DNA of 64,000 bases from assembly GCA_905250115.1 (NCBI GenBank), contig CAJNOI010000121.1:136241-200240 (forward strand), written 5' to 3'. Every line of letters starts with the position of its first letter. Position 1 is the stretch's first letter. Made by a program: the position numbers and the translations under genes. Of this stretch, positions 37,178-47,712 are shown one piece after another. This stretch comes from Adineta steineri. Lineage: Eukaryota; Rotifera; Eurotatoria; Adinetida; Adinetidae. A model generated the notes under the pieces. The model made no database searches. It was not told the origin of the DNA and was given only the letters and a program-made list of their open reading frames with translations.

Positions 37178-38043
37178 ACATACCAAAAGTCTTTTCGGAG
37201 CTATGTAGTTATCTTATAGAATGTCCCAAGCAATTTTATTTTTACATGTACTGATATTAAAGAAAAAGCTCTACATTTCTACACTATTTGATCATTATTC
37301 ATTTAACATCATAATAATCAAATTTCAACAGAAATTATTTTTGTATAACATTAACTAGCGGGTAAGGCAGATGAAAAGTTTCAATCGCTTCAGAAGCTTT
37401 ATTAAGAAACAAAATATAACACAACATGCAGCCTGAAAAGCTTTACAGTTTACATAAAATAGACTATTTTTTTTTAGTTGTTCATTTTCTTTTCAAAATG
37501 ACCAAGTGTTGAGTCGCCAATTTCGATTTGGGATAATAATGCGTTTTTCGTAGAGGGTGAATTTATTCTTGCTTATTTCATCCTTTTATCAGCTAATATC
37601 TTCTTTAAAAAAAACAAAATACATCACAAGATGCAGCTTGAAAAGTTCTACAGTCTACGAAATGAAGATTATCTTAATTGTGTCCTCTATGTTTCCAAAG
37701 AAAGTAAAATTTCTTTTTCTTACCGGATATATGAGATAAACTGTTCGTTATAACTTGTAAAACTTGTCACGCTGCATCTTGTATTTTATTTCGTTTTTTA
37801 TTATAATGTGTTAATGATTGCAATTGAAATACAAAACGCATTCGTTAATATGATTCACCCGTTAGTTAAGTTTATACAAAACTAGTTTCCGTCGAAATTT
37901 GATTATTATGATGTTAGATGAACAATGATCAAGTAGTGTAGAAATGTAGAGCTTTTTCTTTACTATCAGTATATGTAAAAATAAAATTGCTTGGGACATT
38001 CTATTAGAAAACTATATAGTTCCGTAAAGACTTTTGGTATGCC
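37178..38043. mobile_element. Foldback element with about 187-bp inverted arms
   Basis: The left arm 37178-37363 and right arm 37857-38043 are inverted copies at roughly 85-90% identity by eye, sharing CATACCAAAAGTCTTT, GAATGTCCCAAGCAATTTTA, AAGAAAAAGCTCTACATTTC and CATCATAATAATCAAATTTC. The 490-bp interior contains two direct copies of a GATGCAGC-TGAAAAG-TCTACAGT motif (about 37425 and 37629) and one inverted copy (about 37756-37785). No transposase frame is present, so it is a non-autonomous element or old inverted duplication. Confidence 0.7.
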
Positions 38044-38596
38044 GTAAGTATATCAAAAAGACTTTTTCCATGTTTATTAAGTCATCTTATAATCGACAAT
38101 GAATAACGTATTTTCGCCCAAAAACAAAAAAAAAGAATCTTATGTGTATTCCTTTTGACACAATATTATTCAAAATTTGTTCTACTTTTCGTTTTCGTTC
38201 GATTTTGTCATCTTTATGGAAGAGAAGAAAATAACAAGTCGAGATTTCCATGGAATATATATGATGAAGACGCAAAATATAACTCATACCTATCCTTACT
38301 GATAGATTTTATGAAGTTCTCAAATCTTACCAGTTCTTTTCTACTACTCATGAAACAATTGAAAATTATATCAAAAAAAAGTTTAAACTTCGCAAATGAA
38401 AAATATGTAATAGTGATGAGCGACGTCTATCGGAAAGAGAAAGAGGCTAGATATATATGAAAACATGGTTTTTAACTGGATCATTTGTTCTTCAAATGAG
38501 AAATATTTTTATTTCATACGAGAAATAATTTAGGAATTATGTTTTTAATTTTCTCATTAATTTAGATAATTATTCATGCATTAATCTTGAATCGAA
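38044..38596. other. Upstream region of PWP2
   Basis: AT-rich DNA. The 101-codon frame at 38155-38460 has no recognised product. ATGAAGTTCTCAAATCTT at about 38311 imitates the start of PWP2 exon 2 but does not lead in phase into the gene. Confidence 0.4.
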
Positions 38597-41500
38597 ATGA
38601 AACTTCATTATAAAGTAAAAATATTCTTTTTTTTTGTTCAATCGATCCTATGATATATTTAATAATTTATATTTAAGTTCTCAAATCTTCTTGGAACTGT
38701 ATATCATAAGGGTAATCTACTCTTTACACCTGATAGTAATGCACTCATCACACCAGTTGGTAATCGAGCAACTGTAATCGATTTAAAAAAGTAATGTATA
38801 TAATTCATTATACATTAAAACAAATATTTAATATTCTTTTTTTAAGTGGTCGATCAGAAACATTATCATTTGAAAGTGAATTTAATATTATTTGTTCTAC
38901 ACTCTCTTCCAATGGTGCACTTCTACTTGTGATTAATGAAAGTAAGAATTAGTTTATTTTCAATCCGAAAAATATTTTATCGCTTTCTTTTTCAATAGCC
39001 GGTCGAGGTTATTTGTACAATGTCAAATGTCGTACATTAATTGGTATTCATCGTTTTGGACATGATGTAAACACAGTGAAATTTAGTCCTGATGCAAAGT
39101 AAATTATTCCGTTTAATAACTTAAATAATTGAATATTTTCGTATTAAAGATCAGTAGCTGTTTGTCGTGGTAATCGATGTGAAATATATACATGTCCTAA
39201 TGCTAATCGTCAATTTAATTTATTTACATTAAAATTTGTTCTTCGTTCATTTCATGATAAAACAACATGTATTGATTGGACAAGTGATTCTCGGTTTGTA
39301 TAAATCTCTTCTAAAAATCAAAAAAATCATCTTTTATTTTATAGTGTTGTTGCTGTTGGTAGTGCAGATATGACAACACAAGTATTTAGTGTACCTTTAC
39401 TTGATAAATTACATCGATTTACATTAGCTGGTCATGGTCGTGAAATAATCGGAGCTTTTTTTGAACAAGATTCACTTAATGTATATTAAAGAATTTAATT
39501 TATTTTCTACAATTATATATTTTTAAATATAGATAATCACGATTTGTAAGAATGCAAAAGTAAATTATTGGGTAGTTGATATGGATTTATCATCAATGAA
39601 ACCTATGCCATATATATATGATGAAGATGAAAATGATGACGATGATGATGATGAAGAAGAAATGCCAACATCAGCTAATGGTCATAATGATGATGGTGAA
39701 GATGAACAGTTAGATGATATTGTTGAACAACAACGAGCTAAACTTGAACGAAAACAAAAACGTTTAGATGAACGTCTTCAAAAAAATCCAACTAAAGATG
39801 ATATGGTGGTTTTCAAACGAATGAATAAGTAAATAAATTAATAAAAACGAATGATTATTTCTTTAATTATGTATTTTTTTCTAGATTTAATTATAAAGAA
39901 ACATTTGAAGGTTCTGATCGTGGTGCTTTACTTCTCTGTGCTGATTATCATAAAAAAACACATATGTTAGTAGCCGGATTTTCCAATGGACATTTCTATC
40001 TTCATGAAATGCCGGATTTTAATCTAATTCATTCATTAAGGTAAGCAGATTGTTTTTACGAAATCGTAAATATATATCTCTATCTTAGTATTGGTGATCA
40101 AAAACAAATGATAACATCAGCATTATTCAATCCATTAGGAGATTGGATTGCTTTAGCTTGTCAAAATCTTGGTCAACTTATTGTATGGGAATGGCAAAGT
40201 CAAACATATGTTCTTAAACAACAAGGACATTTCAATAATATGACACAATTAGCATATTCACCTGATGGAATGCATATCGCTAGTGGTGGTGATGATGGAA
40301 AAGTATGTTTTTTTCATTTATGGAGTTGATTATGATTTTATATTTAGATCAAATTGTGGAATACATCGAATGGTTTTTGTTTTGTAACTTTTTCTGAACA
40401 TTCATCAACTATTACTGGACTTGAATTTGCATCGAATGGACAATTTATTATTTCAAGTTCACTTGATGGAACTGTTCGTGCTTATGATCTTCTAAGATAT
40501 CGAAATTTTCGAACATATACATCACCAACACCAGTTCAATTTTCATGTGTTGCACTTGATGCTGCTGGTGAAGTTGTTTGTGCTGGTGGTTTTGATACAT
40601 TTAATATCTTTGTTTGGTCAATTAAAACTGGAAAATTACTTGATGTATTATATTTCAATAGAATCAAAATGAATTAATAAAATTGATATTTTCTTGTTTC
40701 TTTAGATTCTCAGTGGACATGAAGGTCCAATTAGTGCATTAACATTTGGTCGAAATACTACACAAACAACATTAGCTAGTTGTTCATGGGATAAAACATT
40801 ACGAACATGGAGTTTATTTGATAGTCATGGTTCAAGAGAAACATTTCTCTTATCAACAGATGGTTTGTGATGAATACTCTTTCAAAAAAACATTTTGATC
40901 TTGATTTTATTTTAGCATTATGTTGTGCATTTCGTCCTGATGGACAGCAAATAGCTGTATCAACTGTTGATGCACAAATACTTTTCTTTCATCCTGATAC
41001 TGGTCAACAGACAGCATCAATCGAAGGCAAACATGATTTAGGTTATGCAAGAAAAGATACAGATAAAGTTACAGGAAAAAAATTAACATTTGGAAGAGCT
41101 TATCGAAGTATTTCATATACACTCGATGGTAATTATTTATTAGCTGGTGGTCGATCAAAATATATTTCACTTTATAATATTCATGAACAAATTCTTGTTA
41201 AACGTTTTGAAATAACTTGCAATAAAAGTTTTGATGGATTAAATGTAAGATTTATTCAATTGAAAATTAATAGTTTTTTTTTGCTTTGATTAATTACAGG
41301 AATATTTAAATCGACGAAAAATGACAGAATTTGGTAGTTTGGCATTGATTGATATGGGTCAAGATGAAGATGAAAATGGAAAAAATATTCGTTTACCTGG
41401 TGTACGAAAAGGTGATCATAGTAGTCGACATTTTAAACCAGAAATATTAGTTACATGTGTACGATTTTCACCAACAGGTAAAGAAATTCTATACAATTAA

Positions 41501-42604
41501 TATGTTATTTATTATTTTGTTTCATCGCAAAAATAGGACGTGCATGGTCAGCATGTACAACTGAAGGTTTACTCATTTATTCGATTGATAATACAGCAAT
41601 GTTTGATCCTATTGATTTAAATGAAACAATTACGCCATTAAGTATTCGACAAACACTTTATGATAAAAATGATTCATATATGGCATTACTTATGGCACTA
41701 AAACTCAATGAAAAATCATTGATCATAGAGATTATTGAAAATATTGATTTAAGCAAAGGTAAGTCTTCTAGACTCAGTCGGATGTTCTTATTCTAAACCC
41801 TATGAATGATAATTGATACATTTGACATGTCTGCATTCTCAACATACTAAAAGGTTAAACGAAGATATAGTTTTTCTTCATAAACAAAATTATTAATCAG
41901 TCTTCCAATCTAAATATTAGTTCCAAAATAAACATAGAACGATAACAATTACTTATAGATTTTTCATTGGTGCATTTAATCATGTTGACTACGATGAAAA
42001 CACTAATGATAGAACCTTGTGAAGTGGCAAACTAAACCATACTTGATAGAAATGTGCTGAAAGATCCAGAGATGCAGAACCTTCCTTGTGTGCCCCCGCG
42101 CGGGGAGGAAAATTTTTTGATTTTTGGAAGATTTATCTTATAAATTCGTTTTGAAATCTTTAAAAATACTATTTTATATTTTTTAGTCGAACATATATGT
42201 CAATCACTTCCACTTCTATACGTTGAATTATTACTAAATTTTATTAGTGAACAAATTCAACATTCACGACATTTTGCTTTTTATCTATCATGGATTTATA
42301 ACATCTTAATGAATCATACCAATAATCTTAAACCAAATTCAACAAAAATCTTAACAACATTATGTAATTTAGAAAAAAATCTTACATTAAAACAAGATAG
42401 TTTGGGTAAAATGTAAGTTTATAAATCTTATGGATAATTTCATATGATTCTTTTTTTTCTCGATTTAGTGTTGAAAATAATATTTTCACTATCGATTATT
42501 TATCAACAATTGCAGCAATACCTACAACTGATGATATGGAAATAACATCTATATCAGGGACAAAACGAAAATCAGATCATATAAATGATTCTATTTCCGA
42601 ATAA
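38597..42604 (+). CDS. PWP2: PWP2, WD40 subunit of the SSU processome (UtpB)
   Basis: PWP2 acts in the nucleolus in 18S rRNA precursor processing. Sixteen exons join in phase to 938 residues (human 919): 38597-38614, 38678-38790, 38847-38941, 38999-39098, 39150-39293, 39345-39480, 39533-39828, 39885-40040, 40089-40302, 40348-40644, 40706-40862, 40916-41244, 41300-41477, 41537-41758, 42187-42412 and 42469-42604. The 18-nt first exon (MKLHYK) supplies the conserved start before FSNLLGTVY. Two WD40 propellers are evident, with blocks such as QLIVWEWQSQTYVLKQQGHF, SGGDDGK, LDGTVRAYDL, LSGHEGPIS and SWDKT. An acidic D/E-rich insert lies at about 225-260. The C-terminal Utp12-like helical region includes ELLLNFISEQIQHSRH. 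Intron 14 is unusually long (428 bp). Confidence 0.96.
41759..42186 (+). other. Expanded PWP2 intron with GC-rich palindrome
   Basis: This intron is 428 bp, against about 45-65 bp for the others in the gene. It contains CCCCCGCGCGGGG at about 42094-42106, the most GC-rich text for some distance. An insertion is likely, but no terminal repeats were found. Confidence 0.5.
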
Positions 42605-42828
42605 TAAAAGTAGAAAGATAAATAAAAAAAAAGAAATTTAATTATTCATTCTGTCTAAATAATATTATCTGTAAAAGAAACGTGCACACACACACACACA
42701 CACACAAACAAACAAAAAGGGGGGATATATTGATTAGTCTAGTTTTCTTGTTTTTTTGTTGTTGGCATGGAATGTCGTCGATCCATCGACTGACTAGAAC
42801 TTTAACAAAGCTATTTGGGAGATTCATG
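42605..42828. other. Shared 3' region of convergent PWP2 and MIEAP-like genes
   Basis: 224 bp between two converging stop codons, with an ATAAATAAAAAAAAAG stretch suited to PWP2 polyadenylation and a (CA)n microsatellite at about 42686-42706. Confidence 0.6.
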
Positions 42829-44420
42829 CTAAGATGAAATAGTTTTTGATATTGATAAATAATGTTCATCAGTAATAACAACACCTTTTGCAACACAAGC
42901 TCGATCACGACCATCAATTAAACATGGCCATATATATTCAATAATAGTGTCACTTTCATTATCGGATGTATGAAAACGTTCATGAATTTGTTTATCAAAT
43001 TTTGCTGTTTGAAATTCAATATAATAAGGTGGAGTTTGATTCGCAAGTCCCCATCTAGAAAAACATAAATAAGAATTATTTAACTACAATTTTTTTATAC
43101 ATACGCAGTACGACAAGCAGAAGTAATGTATTTAAGTAGTTCATTGCAAGATCTTAAAGCTGGATAATCATACAACGTCGCCCATAATTGATTTTCTACT
43201 TCCTAAAATTAATTGAAAACTAAAACGAAGTTGATCTTTAGTTTATATAATTACGAATGCAACTTTTCCAATATCATATTTTTGTATTGTACTTCTTAAA
43301 TATTTTTCAATTGTTTCTTCTAATGTTATTGAACTTTTATCATTTGATAATTGCAGGATTTGTTTAACTTTATTTCGTATTTCTTTAGCTTGATTTTGTG
43401 CATGACGAAAAGCAAGCTTAAAATGAAAAAAAAAGTTTTATTAATCTTTTTAATTAAAAATCTTTTTCCTACGTACAACAACAACTGAAAATAATAATTT
43501 TGATTTTAAATCTTCTGATTCAATCATTTCACGAATACTATCTAACGCATCAAGTGCATCAATTCGTGCTTGTGAATAAAGACTATTATATGAACGTATT
43601 AATTCTGTTGGACGTGATATTTGATTTAAATCTTCAAATTTACCACCTTTTTCTAATTGACGTTGTGCTTGTTCGGCTAATCTATATATAGACAAAAATA
43701 TCGATTAATAATATTTATCCTTGATAAATGTATGTTTTGTCAAAAACAGACACTCATTTGTGGATAATATACATTACTGTTCCTTAAATAGCGGCTAACT
43801 TAACAGATAGCATATGGCGTCTTTCTTATCAATGACGATTTGCAAATACTATAAATATAGAATTTTCGTACACTAAAATCGAACATTCCTATCTATTATG
43901 ATTTATACTAAATTTGATTGTTTATGAATATTTGTATAAAACGTGACATTCCATATCATTTTAGTGTTATAAATATCAAACTGATAAGAATATAAAATAA
44001 ATTCAATGAACTTTACCGTTCACGCATTTGTTCTTCACTTTTTTGTAAACGTGCTATAGTTTCTTTGGATTTTTGTAATTCACTTTTTAATTGTTGTAAA
44101 TCATTTTTTAATTTTTCTTTTTCTTTTTCTTCATTATCAGACTGTATTGATTGTTGTTCAATATTTGATGTTGGAGTTGTAAATGTTACACTTCCTGTTG
44201 TTGTTAAAGGTGAAAGTGATTGAAGCGATGCAGCCGGTGGTAAAACTGGTGTAAGTTGATGATGAACAAAATGTCCATTAGCTAATAAACGATTTTTGTT
44301 TGCTAACGGTTGTAAAGGATCTAAATATAAATAAATATACAATGAAAATCTATACTGATACAAAATAGAAAACATACATTTTTTTTTATCGCAATACATG
44401 CACGATAAAGCAGTAGACAT
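42829..44420 (-). CDS. Mitochondria-eating protein (MIEAP/SPATA18)-like
   Basis: MIEAP works in mitochondrial quality control in vertebrates. Exons 44420-44378, 44320-44017, 43681-43477, 43416-43255, 43202-43105 and 43054-42829 join in phase to 345 residues. After a Ser/Thr/Pro-rich region, a charged coiled coil covers about residues 75-115. The MIEAP C-terminal domain follows: YNSLYSQARIDALDAL matches the DSYSQARLDA segment of human SPATA18, then LAFRHAQ, DYPALRSCNELLKYI, and IEYIWPCL ... VAKGVVIT near the end. It is shorter than the human protein (about 538 residues), lacking much of the N-terminal half. The first 43-nt exon is the least certain part; upstream exons may be missing. The intron at 43682-44016 is longer than its neighbours. 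Confidence 0.82.
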
Positions 44421-45251
44421 GACTGTTGCTTCTCTTTTGATTCTATATGACTACCCGAAGCAAAAACAAAACAGATGTACACATAAGGATCAATTCGTTT
44501 TTTTTCCTTCTTCTTCTTCTTTATAGTAGAACGAGAAAAAAAAGTTACTCAAACCTAATGCTTGTTGTTAGTGACGTCAAATAGCGAAGAAATCGAGCTT
44601 GTAACAACACTATACTCGTTATCAGTGTTTCTACGTGTACATACGTTAAAATATGCTTTTTACATTCAATGAATGTGTTGATTGTCAATCAAAAAGAGCT
44701 ATTTATCGGATAATCTAGTTCTTCTTTCTTCTACTATTTTCAACTGGAAGGCAATAATTCTAACTGATACAGAAAAGAAGAACGGATTGGCATTCTGCAG
44801 CTGTCCATAGATTCGACCTTTCGTTTAAAAGACATTTATCAGAGGATACAAAGAATCAAGTGGTATCCATTGTTTTGATTTGCACATATGTCTGATGTAA
44901 CACACTGATCATGACTGACATACGTGTCTTATTTTTAATATCACTAATATATTAAAAAAAAGAAAGAACGCAAATGATTAACAAAAAAGGGGAGCGATTG
45001 AAAAATAAATCAAATTGACATTATACATATATTCTAAATAGCATAATCAAGTTATTTTGCAAGAAAATAAATCGCATGAAAAACAAGTATTATGCGCTTT
45101 TTTTGCCCTTATGTAGACGACATGCTGACTAACAGGAGAATTCAATATTCTTTCTAAACTATTTAACCGTTATTAAAACGTTTGCAAAAGGCTTCTATTC
45201 AACAAATTGGATGAATTAAAATACCTTTTCTTTTCAGGACTAACAGAAAAC
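44421..45251. other. Intergenic, nothing recognised
   Basis: AT-rich DNA between two minus-strand genes; likely promoter of the MIEAP-like gene. A TTCTTCTTCTTC run lies near 44505. Confidence 0.45.
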
Positions 45252-45908
45252 TTAACGAAGGGTATTAAAATCATTTCTTTTTCTCTTACGAAGTTGATCT
45301 TCATTTATTGTATTCGTTATGGAACTTATAGGAATATGATTTGCTAAAGTTTGACGTCGACCATGTAGCGTTGGTGTTTTGGAAATTTTTTTATACATAT
45401 TTTGAAAATCATTCGTTGTTTGTTCACAAGTATTCAATGTTTGACATGATTTCATTGCTGTTGATTGTTTATTATAAAAACGTTCTCTATTTTTTTTCAA
45501 CGATCGACGTAATGTATTGACAAGACCTTGTGGTTTATTGGCATTGATTGAATCATTATTATTATGATCATTCAAAGGTAGACTACATGTATATGTTTCA
45601 TTTGTAGGTATTGAAATTTTTTCAGTTGTTAAACAATTTGTATTCGACATGTCAGTTGATGATGATTGTATTAGATTATTCGATGATATATTCTTACGAT
45701 TTGTTTGAAAATGAATATTGTTATGGTTATTATTTGTTGGCGTAACATGAAAACTTTTTGTTCTATTGAGATATTGTGCAGCTGTTGAGATGTATCTGTT
45801 AACGAGTTTGTTTGCTGGTGGCTGAGATTTCTGAATTTCAGTATCGATGATATGTGGTGGTGGTTGTTGTGGATCATAAATAAATTGTAATTTAACAGCA
45901 TTTGACAT
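45252..45908 (-). CDS. Unrecognised Asn/Ser/Thr-rich basic frame, possibly last exon of the upstream gene
   Basis: An open frame of 218 codons from the ATG at 45908. It begins MSNAVKLQFIYDPQQPPP, has an Asn-rich low-complexity middle, a conserved-looking basic segment (NTLRRSLKKNRERFYNK) and a basic tail. Codon and residue content look coding. Reading continues open upstream to 46076, so the start is uncertain. It may stand alone or be the terminal exon of the minus-strand gene whose exons lie at 47713-50707; a 20-nt candidate exon at 46932-46951 would connect them in phase. No family recognised. Confidence 0.5.
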   Translation of the reverse strand: MSNAVKLQFIYDPQQPPPHIIDTEIQKSQPPANKLVNRYISTAAQYLNRTKSFHVTPTNNNHNNIHFQTNRKNISSNNLIQSSSTDMSNTNCLTTEKISIPTNETYTCSLPLNDHNNNDSINANKPQGLVNTLRRSLKKNRERFYNKQSTAMKSCQTLNTCEQTTNDFQNMYKKISKTPTLHGRRQTLANHIPISSITNTINEDQLRKRKRNDFNTLR

Positions 45909-46931
45909 TCTCTTTTTTTCGTGTATGAGATGTTTTCTTTGTTTGATATCGAATATCTTGATTTCGATATTATGAAGAAAAAAAACCCGCAGATTGAATA
46001 TAGAGCGAATGATATTGAATATCGTATATATGAACGAATATGAGAAAAAAAATGTAATGAAGTTCGATAAACACACGTAACGTTGTTAGATATCTAAAGA
46101 GTAAGGATCGAGTACGTGCATGTCTACAGAAGAGTAATATCTTACTATTTCTCTCTTTCTCTGAGATTTTTTTTTTCTTCTTCTGTTCCATTTTTTTCTA
46201 TCTGTGTGACGGGCTACTTTTTCTTCTTTTCTATCGCTTGACATACAATCATGATATTACATTAATGGATAAATAATAATTATAATCAAACTTATTTGTC
46301 TCCAGAAGAAGAAAAAAAACGACGACGTACACATTCAATTATTATTTCATCATTGAGAAAAATACGCATATTTAAAAGCATATAAAACCTTTATTAGTAA
46401 CAAATCGTCTTAACCCTGATCTTTCTACTCTTTTGCTTGCTTGACATATTAGGTTTTTTGGCTTTATATGTATTCATTGTTTATACGAGATTTTTAGCAA
46501 AAACAAATGACAGCACTATTTTATGCTTCAATCAGTTTTTCAAGCCGTTATTGTCATTATATATGATGTTATGAGGTAAACATTCCCGACTGTGCCTAGA
46601 AATAACTGTCGACTCAATCAGGCAGCAAAGGAAATCAATGTCCCGCTGATATTCTCTTCTTCATGAACTGTTATTTGAGTAATCAGGCGGAGAATATATT
46701 TGTTCTTTTATCTATGGTCAGTATGAGTGTAATACCAAGAAATTATATCATTTAGAAGATAACAGACAAAAAGAAAACAACACGAATGATATTAAATATC
46801 CATAAGTTATTTCTCAGAAAAAAAAGAAATAATATTGAACTATTTTTATGTATATACAGATGTTATACAAATCTAATAATGACCTTTTTTCGTCAAGGAG
46901 ATAGATTCTTATGTATTTCCTATATACATAC

Positions 46932-46951
46932 ATCTTCGTCGTCAACAGTGT
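46932..46951 (-). other. Candidate 20-nt micro-exon
   Basis: Between an acceptor (CATGCAG) and a donor (GTATGT) lie 20 nt encoding the tail of one codon plus TVDDED. The phase accepts the preceding exon (47766-47713, one base left over) and leaves none, which fits an acceptor three bases upstream of the Met at 45908. Speculative, because that last acceptor is purine-rich. Confidence 0.25.
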
Positions 46952-47712
46952 CTGCATGTCAATGTCAATAAGATATATTGCATATTTTTTTATCAGTATT
47001 TAGTTTGTTGGTATAAGACAAATACAAGATCAAGCAAAATTATTTTCACATATTTAGATTACAGTTAAACATCAATCAATTTCTGACATAACGAAAATTG
47101 TTATTTTTTTCTCGAGGAATTTCAATTATTTATATAGGTTAAATCTTTAATTACAGATATAACCTGATGATTACAATATCATCGTCACGATTGCTTGAGA
47201 AATATGTAAAATGTCGTACTCATGGTTATAAATAGCTTGAATGAAAGTATTAATAGTACAGTTCAGGTTCAAAACTAAGATTCCGGTATCGAAATCCAGG
47301 GTTTAACCGCGATCTCAATACTTTCAAAGGAACGCTTCATACTTAGTTTTGCCCAGGAATTCGTTAGACAATTTATAGTTCTCATTTAAAAAATGAAAAA
47401 CGGTATGTCTTTCTCTAAAATTCGGTATCAGAATTAATGGATAGTATGTAAGCATAGACCACTAAGAATCGCATTACATATTTGTCGATGCATAAAACTC
47501 TATTTCGTCTAATTTCACGCTGTTTACTGCATCAATACGTTAAAAATATACACAATCAATCCTTGATTTTACAATTATACTTTAAATGAATTTAAACTTA
47601 ATATATAATTATACCCTTTGTACTTTGAGTCATGTCAGTACAGGATAATTATATACGATAGGAATACATGCTGAAACTTTCAAAAACAAAAACAACATCC
47701 ATATCCACTTAC

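Noticed and set aside
38155-38460. A 101-codon frame containing MKFSNL upstream of PWP2
   Set aside because: The chance likeness to the PWP2 start is beaten by the exon at 38597-38614, which gives MKLHYK and splices in phase to FSNLLGTVY.
45671-45901. Second minus-strand frame within 45252-45908
   Set aside because: A shadow, shorter, and dominated by His/Asn/Ile from shifted Asn-rich codons.
47275-47360. Small hairpin with AAAACTAAG / CTTAGTTTT ends
   Set aside because: Only about 9-10 bp of complementarity, expected by chance in long AT-rich DNA; no conserved interior.
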